From NCBI GenBank assembly GCA_037975125.1, contig CM075854.1, positions 65,217,071 to 65,281,070 of the forward strand: DNA of 64,000 nucleotides, in the 5' to 3' direction. The notes under the pieces are model-generated. The model searched no databases and was not told the origin of the DNA. It saw nothing but the letters and a program-made list of their open reading frames with translations. Shown in pieces: positions 1 to 15,630 of this stretch; position 1 is the first letter of the stretch, and every line of letters begins with the position of its first letter. The position numbers and the translations under genes are program-made. This DNA comes from Latrodectus hesperus (taxonomy: Eukaryota > Arthropoda > Arachnida > Araneae > Theridiidae).

Positions 1-3000
1 TAAAAGACAAAAATTAAATTACATGACAAACACAAGCAATAGATTAAATTTATTTAATTATCACCGTAAGTAAGGTATCTTAATACCATAACCTGGAGGT
101 AATAAAATAATAGACTTCATACTTTTCCAAAAATTATATTTCTTAATTTAAAATCAGAATGAAAAATATAGATAATCTAAGATTTTCCAACTATTTTAGT
201 TACAATATTTTCCCAAGTAAAATCATATATAAGTAGATTGAAAAAATGCTAGTGACTTATGGTGTTTGTCATCCTTTAACTATTAATATATTTAAAATTT
301 TCCATATTAATAAATAATCATAGCTAATCAAATTGTAATTTGTTATCGAAAATTAGCTGGAATATTCAAGCATGACTTCATTAAATTTTGATTAGACAAA
401 TGGCACTAAAATTTCATATATCACTTGTAAGTAAATTTTTAACTATTTTTTAATTGGTTAGATATACCTAATATAATTATTTCCCATTATGTCTCAATTC
501 AAACGTAACGCAAATGTTCTTGACAAAGTTTTTTAGAATATTGTTTCTAAAGGAGCAAAAAAATCATGATATCATAGTTAAGTTCTCCATCATTACATGA
601 AAGATCATATATCAGTTTTGTGTTTTGATCACAAAAAATGCTCTTGAAAAGTCCTTTCTTTTTTCAATAATGCTTTTCTTTTTCTACAAGAAAACCACCC
701 AAAAAATATTCCGTTTGCTTGCCTAATGAGTCTTCTTGTCATTTTTTCATAACACACTTAATGGCTTCGTTGTGTTGTTTCAAAAACTTAAATTTAGTTA
801 TTGCAAATATTTTTATAATTCTCCTATTTGATGAACTAAAAATAGATAAAATAATTAAAAAATGACGTAATCTATTTAAAAGTATCTGTATTTTCAAAAC
901 TTCTAATTTTCTTTTTTTTGGTAAAATCAAGGTGATTTTACTTTACACCATGCTTGCATTTTACAAAAGCATTTTTCCATATTACATTAAATTGTAAAGC
1001 CATTTCATGAATAATTTAAATTTAAAATAACTGTTATACTCTTAAAGATGTATTTTATTAACTTATAAATTTATGATTGGTTATTTTAAAACATTTCTTA
1101 TATAATAAATTTAAAAAAATATTTTAAATATGTTTCAAAGTAGGAAATGAAAGTCGCATCTCTATTATGATGAACAGATGTATATTATTTGAAATTACTG
1201 ACAAAATGCTAATTTAGATTACAAACAATAACGTTTATACTCTATTGTTTATTGAATGATAAAACTCTTGAATATTGCTAGAATTCATAAAAGTGTAACG
1301 CGTAGAAGAGACATTTCAAGAAAGCAGATCTGTCGCAAATTAAGGAATTGAGCATTTACATAAATATAATACTGTAGTCCAAAGAGGGGTGACGTTATTT
1401 AGTTTCAAGCTTTAAGCTTTTCTTCGTATTAGTTTTGACAACTTCAATGAAATGTAAGTTTTCGCAAAATTTTATAATACTTTTCTAACTCCCAAAAAAG
1501 ACATGAGCTGTTGTAAAAGGAACATAAACTTTCTTAAACAACTATTTTTGAATCGTTAAACATAACTGATTTTTCTAGAGTTATATATTTTCACATCGAA
1601 ACATATCGTTTGCTACAGTTTATCGATGACGTTTATTGAAAAAGGAAATGAGAAAAAAATTTACCGTTTGCAGGAGTAAAACTGATCTTCGCCAAATAAT
1701 GCAAATAAAATAAAATTTGCATGAAAGAAGGAAGTAAAAGAATGATTGAATTGAAAATGCAGTGGTGGAATAAAAATGAATAGTAATATCGTTGGATAAA
1801 ATAAGTAAAAGGATAGATTAATCAAATAAAGAGAATTTGAAATTATTTTTATTCAAATAATTTTTTTAATTCAATTTAATAGAAATCTGAAGATTGAATT
1901 TTAAGCCATTTAAAATTAAAAAATGGCTTAGGATGGCATATATTATTTCAAAAGACTTGTTTTTCTTTTGAATTCGATTACTATGATAAAGATGTAGTAG
2001 AGTTTAAATTATTTAACTATTATGAATAGTCTGTATATTGGAGACAATATTTTTTATTCACTACTACTAATTAAGGTGTAATTTTCATTGTATCTCTCTG
2101 ATATCTGAAGCAACTTCTTGAACTCTATAAACGTTTTAAAAACAAATCAACTCACCTATAATAATTTATTTAAAATATACATTTTTCACTTTTGTATTAA
2201 GCGACTATATTTCAATAATTTTTTTACCCTTTTTAAGATTAATGTTAATGCAATATAGAAAAAAATAGTGTAATAAATAGATTATTCATATTTTCAATAG
2301 TAATTACTGATGCAAAGGCAGCAAATTTTGAATATTCAAATACAAAATCACAATTCAGATTTATATAATAATTGTTTTATTATCTATGTTTTATTGTGAA
2401 TACAAATGTTTCGAAAGCAATCAATTTAAAAAATTCGTAATTTTTTCAGTTTTGGAATCCATTTCTAAAGATAAACTTTCCCCGAAAGATGATACATAGA
2501 ATGATGCATAGCTTGGTCCCACATAGGCATTTATTCTTGCCTTAAGGGCAGAAGAACACATAAAATTTTCATAGCGGTACAGATGGCAGAACTTCAGAGG
2601 AATTCTACGAAGTCTTCTTTTATGCATTTGTATTTTGATGCAGTTCCTTTTTATATATCACATATTTTATTAAAATTTGTTATGTAATGCTTTTAAAACA
2701 AACATTTGTTTGGAATACAAACCAAAAATTATACAATGTGCATGATTTTTTGTTGGTTTAAGGTTAATGTTATTTAATCATAATAAAATTAGAATTTTAG
2801 AGAGGAAGAATTTTTTCAATAATTTGAAGAGTATAAGCAATACCCTTTATGTATGTAAACATTATTAATTTTAAAAAATTAAATGACAATTGACAGTTTT
2901 CTGAAATAAATAAGCAATAACGTCTTATCATTAATAATTAATTTCAAAGAAATAATTATTTTAATAAAATATGCCCTGTTTTATTATTGAAAAACAAAAA

Positions 3001-6000
3001 AAATATGATTAAATACTGCTAATTGATTATTTCCTTAAATAACCAGCAAAATTTAAAAATTAAAGAAATTGAAATTTTATGAGGTTCATTGAAGAACGGA
3101 AAATATTATAAGAATTTGATTGATAACAAAATCAAAGACTTTTCTAATTTACGAGAAAAATATACCAATTTAAATTTTAAATTTGTTATTTTTTAAACTG
3201 AATTTAAAATAATGTAAGCATAATTTCAATAAACAGTGCATTTTTGCATAATTTTTTCATAATTAATAAAAAAAGGAAAAATTCAAAATATCGTATACAG
3301 ATGTACAAATAAAATTTAACTCTCCTTTTATTATAATTTATAGTTCAAGAAATGTAGTAGAATAAAAAATATATGATGTTTCTGTATTCATAAAACCAAT
3401 GTTACCTGAAGCATAAAAATTACCTGTAACTATATTTTATTTTAAAAATTAATTCTGTGTAACATGTTAATTGTAAAATATTATGTATGCCTACAATATA
3501 AATACAAAAATTACTTCAAAATTCTACTTTTGAACAAGGATATTTAATACATGCACGCAATATTTGCAATTTTTTAAGATTAAAAATTAATTATTTTCGA
3601 AGGCATATAAAGTAGAAGCTTTTATGTTAACGATAACCAGTTTGAACTATCATTAGTGCTTACGAGTTATGAAATATGAATATTTATATTGTGAAATATT
3701 GATATATTTTTCGTTTAATTTATTATTTTGACTATGCTTGCGTTATTCTGAAATTTTTAAACTGTTTTTAAGCCTTAAAATAGATTCTAATCAAAATTTT
3801 GATCATTAAAGTTTGTTTATTCGTTCCCTTTGTGGAATTTAAATCATCCATTGCTTGATACTAAAAACTTTGCTTTAAATTGTATGGTTAAAAAGAAAGT
3901 AACGATGTATTTTTCATTCAAAAAATGCTCAAATTGCAGCCTGTAATTCTAAAACAGTTTGAAAAACTTCTTGCAGTGATTTGCATCCTCGTAAGAAAAA
4001 GTAATTTTCTAAAGGATAAATCCAAACTACTTCGCTTTTTATAAACTTCACATTGAATCCTTAATAATGCAGCTGATTTTTAAACTGCATTTGTAGAGAA
4101 ATAAATAAAAGTATTCTATATTTTAAATAAATCCTTAAAAACAACTAACAATTTTTTTTGCACAAATAAGTACAATTTCTACATTAAGTTTCTGACGCAA
4201 AAGTTAAATTTTAGCTAGTGTGTAGTAAAAAAAATTGTAAAATTCGCTTAGGAATAAAACTATCATATTCCATTAAATTCCATAAAATTTTTATTTTGTA
4301 ATTCTTTCTTTGTAAAGTGTAAATTCATTAAACGAAACAATTAGTTTTTTTTCAAAGCCAAACAACCTTAACTTATTTTTCGTCATCTATTTGAAAGCTA
4401 CTGAGATAAAATATTTAAAATCTTTAACATAATCTTTCTAATATTTTCAGAAACAGTAAGTAGAATAGTAAAAAAATCTTGCGCTTCAAATCATATATAT
4501 ATTTATACTAAAACAATTTAGAGAAAGCAGTTTTTCTTAACATTCAAACTTCTTAAGAGAAATATGAGGTTTTGTAAAAGAATTTAAAAATAACTTTTCA
4601 AAGAACTTGCAAATTTAGCAAAAAATACAAGCTGTATTTAGAATGACTAAGCTTTTTGGATAGATGTAATTTCTTTGCTTAAAACTCACATTTTAAGTAA
4701 ACAAATATGTAATCAAAATTTTAGATGAAATTTTATGTTTATTACTGAATTATAGTAGAATCAAAGCTATTTATAAAATTCAGGAGATGATTTAGAGAAA
4801 TTTTGTAAAAATATAATAACTAAAAAAAAGCTAAATTAACATAAGTAATAGACTTTATTTTACTATTATTGGTATTCTGTAAATAAAAGGAGTGTTTTTA
4901 AAATTCAAAAACTACCATCAAAACTCAATTAAGAAAGAATGATTCTAAATGCGTATAGGAAACACTTGAGAGTATCTAGGGCGAAAATTAAGTGTGGATA
5001 GTTTCTGATTTAATTCAAATTTTTATTACTTTATTTATACATGGAATCTTCCATTTCTATGGAAATTTGCCATTCACAAAAAAAATCGGGCTTATATTTT
5101 TAAAAAATGGAGCATCAAACTGTGGTAATAAATTTTCCCCATGGAATTCTAATGATCCTTTAATTATCCCTAGATATTGGTTTTTCACGAAACAGAAATT
5201 GTAAATCTTACATTTTATAATTAGATATTGTATAATAAATAGTTAAATTATATATAAAAATATATTTTTTAAATAATTATTACTTATGTTTTTATTAAAA
5301 TTGAGTTTATCAAGTTTTAAATAAATTGTTAAATTAATTAGACTACCTCTTGGCCTCTTTTCAATGATTTTTTTTCAGATAAAACTGCAATTCTCTACTT
5401 CAAAATTGATTCAATGCATATAATAATAGCAGACACTTATACACCAAAAATTTATTTTGAATTTATAATATTAAATAAGTATATATAGCATTTTTCTGTA
5501 ATACGTAAAACAATTATGCTTCTAAATATGAAAATTAAATAATTATCTTCTTATACATGTAAAAATTATTCTTATTTGTTTTCGTTTTTGAACATTTAAT
5601 TAAGTTCTATTAAATGTATGTGCAAACATTGTGTTTAAGAAAATAGATTACTTCTTCAACATTAAAGTGAGGTAATATTCCTTTCTTAGCCATCAGAAAC
5701 TGAAATATCGCAGGAGATAATTTGATAATTGAAAGAACTGTTGACATTTTTCTTATTAGTTGTTTCAAATAAATGATTTATTTTGTGCAGAAGAAAATAA
5801 TGAAATTACCAGTATAGTTTTTTTTAACATTGTTAATAAAATTTGAAAAATTGAAAAACTATATTTTGAAAGAGTCATTTTGATATTTAATTTTAAAGAG
5901 TATCATTTTCATATATCTGGGCGAAAGTTCTTATTTATTGGTATTTTTGTGATCTGCGTATACGAATTTAAATCATAATAAGAAACATCTTTCAAAATTT

Positions 6001-8019
6001 AATTTAAGTATTCATTAGATATTTACAAAACTGCACTTTAAGTTGTTTAGAGGTAAATTATTTATCTGTTATTAAATTAACTTTCGAAAAAAGGAGAAAA
6101 TAAAAATGCGAAGTTTAAAAAAACATTTTATCTAGATAACTTCTTTAAAATATAATTTTTCCCATGTGAAAATAATGATTTCTAGTTTTGAGGAAAAGTA
6201 AATATTTTGTATAGAATAGCTTCAATGTTCTTACAAAAAATTATTTTAAATTTAACATTTATTTAACAACTGTTAATGAAGTGTTATTTAATATTTTTTA
6301 ATTTTATCTGAGTATAATAAAAGCATATTTTTGTCAGGACGTAAATAACGCACAAATTGAAAAATATATTAAGTAAAAATGTTTATAATTGTCTATATAA
6401 TTCTTATAGTTTCCAAATTTTTCTATTTAACATATTGTTGAATAATGCAAAAATAAATTTTCAGATTTTCCCATTTTAAAATATAAATATTTATAAAAGA
6501 GATTGAAGTTATTATCAAATTTAGTGTATTTCGCTAAAAGTTTTTAGAGGAATTGGAATATTTTTTCAAGGATTTGCTAGACTGATTTATTATGCATTAA
6601 TATTTAATGCTGTCACTTAAATAAATGACTACATATTTATATTGCTGAAAATATCAATTAAATAAAATTTTATCGGAATAAGAATATTTTTCCTTCTACT
6701 TGTTTGATGAATTTTTTGCATTATATATTTTTAATTTTGAAATGTTTAACTGATTGAAGTAGATTCTTGAATGTATAATGCAATAAATTTATCTGTCATT
6801 CTTTTTGAAACTCAGAGTTATAAACGTTCAAGTGAAAACAATGCCTTTCATAATACATATGCTTTATAAAATATTCTATACGATGCTCTGTATTGAATGT
6901 TTCCAGCTATTATAGAATATTTCTGTTAAAATGACATTGTATCGATTATTTGTTAAAGTATTCTTCAGAAATTTTAAACTTGAAAAATAACATGTGTTTC
7001 TTTATTTTGTTCGATAAAACTATTTTCTTCTAAGTCTGAATACTTCATTTTCATCAAAATTAACCAGTTTCATTTACATTTTAGCTACCTTTATCAGAAA
7101 GGTCTATTTTGTTGAATTAACTTTACCTTATTATCATAAATATTATATTAAGTCAATTTCTTATACATAATCTTTTTCCTCTTCAATTTAAATATTTTTT
7201 AAAAATAAAATTTATATTAATAACTAAGACATTTATAAAATACTGAACAAATATTTCACAAAATAACTTTTCATCTTTTCTTATGTAACAAACAACAAAT
7301 AATATGAAATCTTCCCTTCTGTTACAATTCCAATGGATATATATGTATATATATACAGTGTAAATGCATTATTTATGGTTATAAACATTTTAAGAGATAC
7401 TTCCAATAACGTTTTTAATATTTAAAATGTAAATAGCAGTATATATGGAGAAAAATTGCATTTACTTTAAATAGAGGTTTATTGAAATATTTCACGAAAA
7501 ATATTTTACTAAAAATAAATTCTATTTTGAATAATGCAAGAGGATACATCGGTAAAGTTTTGCTTCAATAAAAAAGTATCAAAAATAGACGTTGTATAAA
7601 ACTCTCGACAATTTATTTTCAGAAATTGCTTTGAAACAAGAATTATTATCAAAGCTGATTTTGAAAGTCTCTATATATATGTGTGAGTTTGAATAAAATA
7701 ATTAAATAATACATACTTACTTTGAGCATACTGTAAACAATATTTAAATTGCTTGTAAGAAAATTTTTGCTGAATTTATAATTCCCAATCTTTCAATATA
7801 TTTTATGCTAATATTTATTCAAACTGTATTTTAAAAGTGTAATTTACTATTAATTTCGAAAAGCCGCAAATGATTGGAAAGTGTAGTCTTAACTTTTTAT
7901 ACAGAAAATTTCTATAAATTTATCTGATTCACTATAAAGAGGATGCCGTATTTTTTAAAGTGATATACTTTTGTATCGAAGTTCTGAATACAATTTTAAA
8001 AAATTCCCTTAGGTCAAAT
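1..8019. other. AT-rich stretch without a recognisable gene
   Basis: Long AT-rich sequence. The longest ORFs (739-930 and 2421-2627 on minus, 4992-5204 on plus) are under 75 codons, show no domain and fit chance. A small perfect hairpin with 10-bp arms lies at 1902-1911 and 1921-1930 (TAAGCCATTT / AAATGGCTTA). I see no terminal inverted repeats, tRNA boxes or transposase motifs here. Confidence 0.7.
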
Positions 8020-8330
8020 TCAATACATTCTGGTAGGTGCATGGGAATACAAAACAGAAATCGTATTTTTCTTTCCATGGCGCCATTTTATTGACTACAA
8101 ATATACATCTCTGTCTTCTTATTTCTTCGAAAATTGACAGATAAGCGATATGAGGCAGAGGAGCGGCTAACAAACTCATCTGTTTTTGTCATAAGGCAAG
8201 AATCCGGGAAAACTTTCTTAAAACCGCCTAAACCCTGTCTTTTTCAGCCTTCGTATAAGTTTGAAATGCAGTTTTAATCTTCTTTTCTCAGTGCGATTCG
8301 AACAGGCAATGTTTGTTTAAAGAACTCTCC
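8020..8330. other. Higher-GC island of unknown nature
   Basis: This stretch of about 300 bp is visibly richer in G and C and more complex than the flanking DNA, with for example a GGCGCC site near 8090 and a run of mixed sequence to 8320. I see no long ORF, no inverted termini and no tRNA boxes. It could be a conserved non-coding element, an exon of a gene outside the window, or an old repeat. Confidence 0.35.
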
Positions 8331-8841
8331 TTTTTTCATATAAATTCATTTTTTTATCATTTTGTTTGAAAAATGAATTTCTACACGTTAAATATCTAAA
8401 CGCATCTAATGTTCGAAATTCATTGTTCTTTTAAGAATTTCTTATTAATTTTATGTTATCCTGAAAACTTTAGGAACAACAAATTATATACAAAATATTT
8501 GTTTTATCAAGAATTATTACATTTTGTAATATTATTTTTTTGAAAATCACACAAGGTGTATTTAAATAAGAAATAAAGGGTCTTTGAGTGTGATGTTTGT
8601 TATTATTTATGCAAATAAATGCTTTAAACAAGAATTTTAAAAAAGTGAAATTATTGAAAAACTAAAAACTCAATGTTTATGAGTCTCTATGTAACTGTCA
8701 ACAATTAGATTAGAATCTAATGGGCAAATGTTATTAATAGTGTTAAATTCCAATCATCACTCTTATGTGTTTGATTATTCTACGTTTCACAATGCATTTG
8801 ATTCACAAAAATTAGTTCTAATTTTTTCATGAGATCTCAAT

Positions 8842-8916
8842 TTTTTGTTAAAAGAATGCTTTTGTTAAAAAATATTTTTTTGTTAAAAAAAATACTTTTG
8901 TTAAAAAAAAAATACT
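8842..8916 (+). repeat. Imperfect tandem repeat, TTTTGTTAAAA unit
   Basis: Four imperfect copies of a unit of about 16-20 bp (TTTTGTTAAAA followed by a short A/T run and usually a final AATAC or GAATGC) lie in tandem. The A-run length grows from copy to copy, which suggests slippage. There is no coding potential. Confidence 0.6.
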
Positions 8917-9103
8917 GATTTTTACTTAAATTATTTTGAATCTTTGAAATTCTTACTTTTAATGTAAATAGCTATTTTTCCAATATTCAAGATTTCAATA
9001 AACTGCAAATGATATTTAATTTAGCAACCATTTTTGAATATATAACTCAAATCAGGAACATATTATTTTCATTATTTTAATAAGTAAATAAAATGTTATA
9101 TAT

Positions 9104-11219
<2,116 letters not shown>

Positions 11220-11660
11220 TGCTTTCACCCAGGCTTAACCAGAACGCAAGTCCATTTCTATGCGATACCTGAACACTTATCTTTCAACGCACATGTGGTT
11301 TGGGTTGTGAAGGATCAGCCTAGTCAAATATAGCCTGTGCAAACACTGCAATAATCAAGTATTCTAGCTATAAACTCATTGTCACTCACTGCGTAATATG
11401 CTAATAGCGGAACCTTGATCTAAATAAGACTCTGTAAATCGAGAGTAGGTAAGTATGAATAATGGGGTGCAATATCTCATGAAAAAGTCACTAAGTGCCT
11501 TAGATGTGGACATGAATACTCGGCGGTTTTATTATTAGTATTATTCGGAGAACTGGTAAATGCAGCTTGTTTGATGTAATGTTTCACACTTAGCGATTAT
11601 ATTTAGGCATGTGGTAAGGTACTACACTCTAACCTGATACGATAATTGAACTTACACGAG
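11220..11660. other. Higher-GC complex island, unassigned
   Basis: About 440 bp of mixed-composition sequence stands out from its AT-rich surroundings on both sides. No reading frame of useful length, no inverted repeat ends and no box A/B were seen. It may be an ancient repeat or a conserved non-coding element, and I cannot decide between these from one sequence. Confidence 0.35.
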
Positions 11661-13612
11661 ATGCTTTAATTAATTAGCAATGGACATCATTAATTACAAA
11701 AAATATTTTTCATCTGGAAATTACAGAAATATTGTTTCAATTAAAAGAAATATTCATTAATTAACACTTGAAAATATAAAAATATGCTATCTTCTACCAT
11801 TTAATTCTTATAAAGGGAAGTAAAATAAATTTTTTTCATTTTTCATTTAAAATATAAAATTGTTTTATTTTTAACTAAAAATAAAATTTAAAGCAAAATA
11901 TTTTTATTAACTATTTAAATTCAGTTATAATTGCTGAGGTTTAATAAAACAGCTTTTGATTTTTCATTTCAATTTCAGTCTAATTTTTTCAAAAGGAAAT
12001 ATTTCAAATTAAGATATGTGTTGAACTATTTTAAATTTTTTTGACATTATCTAAACTTAATAATTGCAATACTTTCTAATACAATTTGTATGTTTTGAAA
12101 GTTAAAATAAATTATAAAAAAATATTTGGAAAAATACATGGCAATTTGTAATTTTTGTGGTTCTGTGGTTCAAATGAAAAGTGAACCTCTTATGATATTC
12201 TCATTTTTCTAAAAAATTACAAAAATAAACATTGATAATATTATCTGTAAAATCTAGTATATATCCTCAATGATTTCATTTAAATTTCACTTAATTATTT
12301 CATGTTAGTTTCCCTTACTTCATTGTTCCGTTTCCCTTAGTTTACTTCTTATAAGGCATTTATATTTTAAATTTTGCATGGGAATCGAGTAATTTTTTAT
12401 TTTTAGGAAATAAAGTAAATTAGAATTGCGAGAAGTGTGTAAAACAAAGTTAGATTATGTAGAACATATTTAAAAAGCATTTCAATGTTGGTATCAAAGT
12501 GATAAAAAAGAGAGATGGCATTTTAAAGATAGAGGAATCCAATTTGTAAATTATATAATTGATACTCAAAAGGAATTTATCCTCTAACATCGGAAAAAAC
12601 CAGAAATTCCCTAAGAACTGCAAATGCTTAGTTTTTTCCAGCAGAATTCACTTTGTATAATACATTTAAATATTTTACTATATAAATGCCTTTAAAAATA
12701 TCGATAATTATTTCGAAAGAATTAGAATTTGCCAATATACATATAAATAGAAATATAAATAAGTTTATATCCTTTAAATTTACAAAGCACAACGAGACGA
12801 AATCATTCATCTATGACTAGTTTAAAATAAAGGACCAATAATACTTTTAAAATAATTAAAATTAAACAAAATTCATGATTAGGAATATTGCATTTTATGT
12901 TTTACTTTAATGAATAATGAAAGGGGCTTTAGCATTCAAATTAATTGAAACTTTAATGAGAAATTAGGATAAATGATAAAAAAGTTATATAATTAGTAAT
13001 AAAAGCCCAGTATTTATAAAAAAAGAGTTCAATAACAGTCATATGTATTGAATTGCAGACTTTGATTTGCAAACTATAAGTTAGCTATTTGAAAGATAAG
13101 GGATTTTCAAAAAGCTATAAAATAATTTTGATAGTAAAAATCTTTGAGCAAATAGTCAGATTATGTGAAAAATAATCTCACAATAATTTAATTTTTGATA
13201 ACAATACCACGATATCTTTTGTTTTATTAATAAAAACAGAAAATATTATATATAGGATTCAAAAATCTCAAGTTTATTTATCAAAACTATAAAGATAGTT
13301 TCTCAGTTGCCAAATGTTATGTGTTGTGTAGTTTCCGATATTTCATAATGCAACAAATAAACTTTTATTTCTTAACGTTGTTAATTATTATATTAATTTT
13401 ATTTTGGATTATATTTAAATATGTTGTTTAACGAGCAGTATATCTAAGTATAATAATAATATATAAATTAATATAAATTCCTTCACACAACTGTTGTTGC
13501 CCTTATTTATTCTTAAAAATATATTGTTTTCGTATTTATATATGGATTCAAGTGATTAAAAAGAATAAATTAATTCAATTTTAGTAATATTTTATTCTCT
13601 TGCCGTAAAAAA
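11661..13612. other. AT-rich stretch, nothing recognised
   Basis: Contains only one 60-codon chance ORF (12628-12810, minus) with no domain. No repeats with clear ends. Confidence 0.6.
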
Positions 13613-13614
13613 TA

Positions 13615-15122
13615 CACTGGTGGGAAAAACTAAAGCAATATAGATGTTTATTTTTCCATAAGTCCACTTAAATCAATCTCAGAGATATGGAATTCAAAAC
13701 TGAGAGATCAAATTTGTTTCCTTATATCATGACAAAAGAAATAGTTAACATAAAAATAAATACACATACAGTAAGGAAACAAAAAATTATAAGCCTTATT
13801 AAGTTCATAGTAACATTACACATGATTATATTTCCAAGCAGAAAATAATAAGCAGATGTTCCTTTGTATGTGATACAGTTTCCCCGTACTAAAATAGTTG
13901 CTTTGAACCCTTTCTAAATACTCAGCACCAGATTGTTCAACAGTTCTTGAGACAGGGGAACCAATTACTCAATTAGCATCGATTAGAATTTTAGAGTTGT
14001 TTCCAGGAGGATGCAATCTCATGCCGAAAACTGTCTTTCCAAAGCATCCTACTAGTGTTCTACTACCTTTAAATCAGGAAGTACGGTGGGCAACCCATTC
14101 GAAAGTAACTTCCCTTTCTTGTAGCTGCTGAGCAGAAAAAATCTGGTGTGTCCGTGTGTATTGTCTTATATAAAAACAAAATTTGCTCCAATGGTACCTC
14201 GAAACATACGTACATTGTGAAGGAACGCTTTCTTACGATGATGATCACCGGTTACAGGACCTCTTACAAAAGCGTTTAGCACGATTCATCCGTTCAGCAT
14301 AATGCATCACTAGACAACGCGAAGATCACTGCAACAGCCTCTTTAAATCATATGACTAGGATAAAACTGCACGCAAACCTCTCTCCAAATCAATTGGCAT
14401 TGAGAATCACTTCTGGCACTAAAATATCTCTCATCTGTAAAAATGATGCAATTCCATTAATGCATTGTCCCCTTTTTGCACTCTTTCTACCATTCTAAGT
14501 GGTGGCACCGATGGTCAATTTTGAAAGAGGCATTTAGGCAACCTTTGTGAAATTGTTTGGACACAGAATACATCGATACTTGTAGCTCCATTGTTGCATA
14601 CATTTGTTGAACAATCCTGCATGCTCTTTTTGGTATCAGGTTTATATATATGGGTCATCAATTTGCAACTGTTTTGCTGAAGTGGCTACCACTAACTCTA
14701 TTCTACAAACTGTACCCGTCGTTTAGAAGTCTTTCCAAACGCGTGAAATGACACTTTTCTTGATTCCAAACTTTCAACTGTCATGAACGCATTACGCTCT
14801 TCTTATAGATTTCCTGTCATACTTTCACGTGTGAAGTTGTCAAAAGGATTTCTTCTAGCAATATTTCATGAGAGAATTCACTTGTACTTGCAGCGAATGT
14901 CTTCAATTGCGTACTCTTTTTATTACAGTCGCGAGCTGCGTGTGCTGACCACACATGTTTTACATATGCTAACCTTACCTGTGACGTTTTGTTATTGACA
15001 TTTACGTATGCAGAAATATTTGTTGAATTGCGTGTTTATTGTACTGATCACAAGAACCTCTTTTCTGCAATTACATGACTATCTATTTAAAATTTACATT
15101 TTGCTTAATTGTTTTCCACTGG
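13615..15122 (-). mobile_element. Old Tc1-like DNA transposon
   Basis: The two ends form a diverged terminal inverted repeat. The left end begins TA-CACTGGTGGGAAAAACTAA, and the right end, read on minus, begins TA-CCAGTGGAAAACAATTAA. Both continue into an AAGCAA-type motif. TA dinucleotides flank each side (13613-13614 and 15123-15124), as expected for the Tc1/mariner superfamily. The roughly 1.5-kb length and the decayed transposase on the minus strand agree. The poor TIR match and many lesions mark it as one of the oldest insertions here. The exact ends are less sure than for the other Tc1 copies. Confidence 0.7.
13930..14790 (-). pseudogene. Decayed Tc1-like transposase
   Basis: Minus-strand translation in several frames recovers Tc1 transposase landmarks in order. 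The first catalytic motif (IFTDERYF) lies near 14440. An LIWREV block follows near 14390. A HQIFSAQQLQEREVTFEWVAH segment lies around 14100-14150, and the C-terminal RLHPPGN motif near 14010. Frames change repeatedly and stops interrupt every frame, so no protein is expected. The second catalytic aspartate motif (normally DDN) is not preserved. A plus-strand ORF at 14783-14998 lies at the edge and has no domain. The family call rests on motif order; exact gene limits are estimates. Confidence 0.65.
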
Positions 15123-15298
15123 TATGCTATAATATCTAAATTTATCGAATTTTAAAATTTAAAGCAAAATATGAAACATATCTTGACATATTTAACAGTT
15201 AAGATTCTCTAAATATCCTTAAAATCACATAAAAGTATGCTAATAATGAATAATCTCAATTAAATAATGACCAACTAATATATAAATATATATATATA

Positions 15299-15571
15299 TG
15301 TGGGTTCTCAATAAAAACGACAGATAAATGTTAACTTATTTAATTATATTTTCTAATAATATTATGAAATATATACATATATACAATATCAAAGCGTATT
15401 GTCCATTTTAACATTCTTGTAGTTAGTTCTAATCATAAACAATTTTAATTTGCATTCGCGTCTTTGCGTCATCACATCTTTTTCCTTCCCTCACATCGTC
15501 GTTCTCCCTTCTTCTCCTCTGCGTGTCTGCTGGCAAGCATGTGAGTGGCCCTCTGGTGGCGCTTTCAATCC

Positions 15572-15575
<4 letters not shown>
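15299..15575. mobile_element. Probable solo LTR of an LTR retrotransposon
   Basis: A 277-bp block begins TGTGGG and ends CCCACA, the 5'-TG...CA-3' inverted ends typical of retrotransposon LTRs. It lies inside a TA repeat and is flanked on both sides by TATA, compatible with a short target duplication, though the repeat makes this ambiguous. The inside has an AATAAA near the left end and a pyrimidine-rich, higher-GC right half. No gag or pol is adjacent, so it would be a solo LTR. It could instead be a small non-autonomous DNA element, since the inverted ends are only 6 bp. Confidence 0.5.

Positions 15576-15626
<51 letters not shown>
15575..15626. repeat. (TA)n microsatellite
   Basis: About 50 bp of pure TA directly abutting the probable solo LTR. 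The same repeat, shorter, lies on the other side of the LTR (about 15283-15298). Confidence 0.95.
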
Positions 15627-15630
<4 letters not shown>

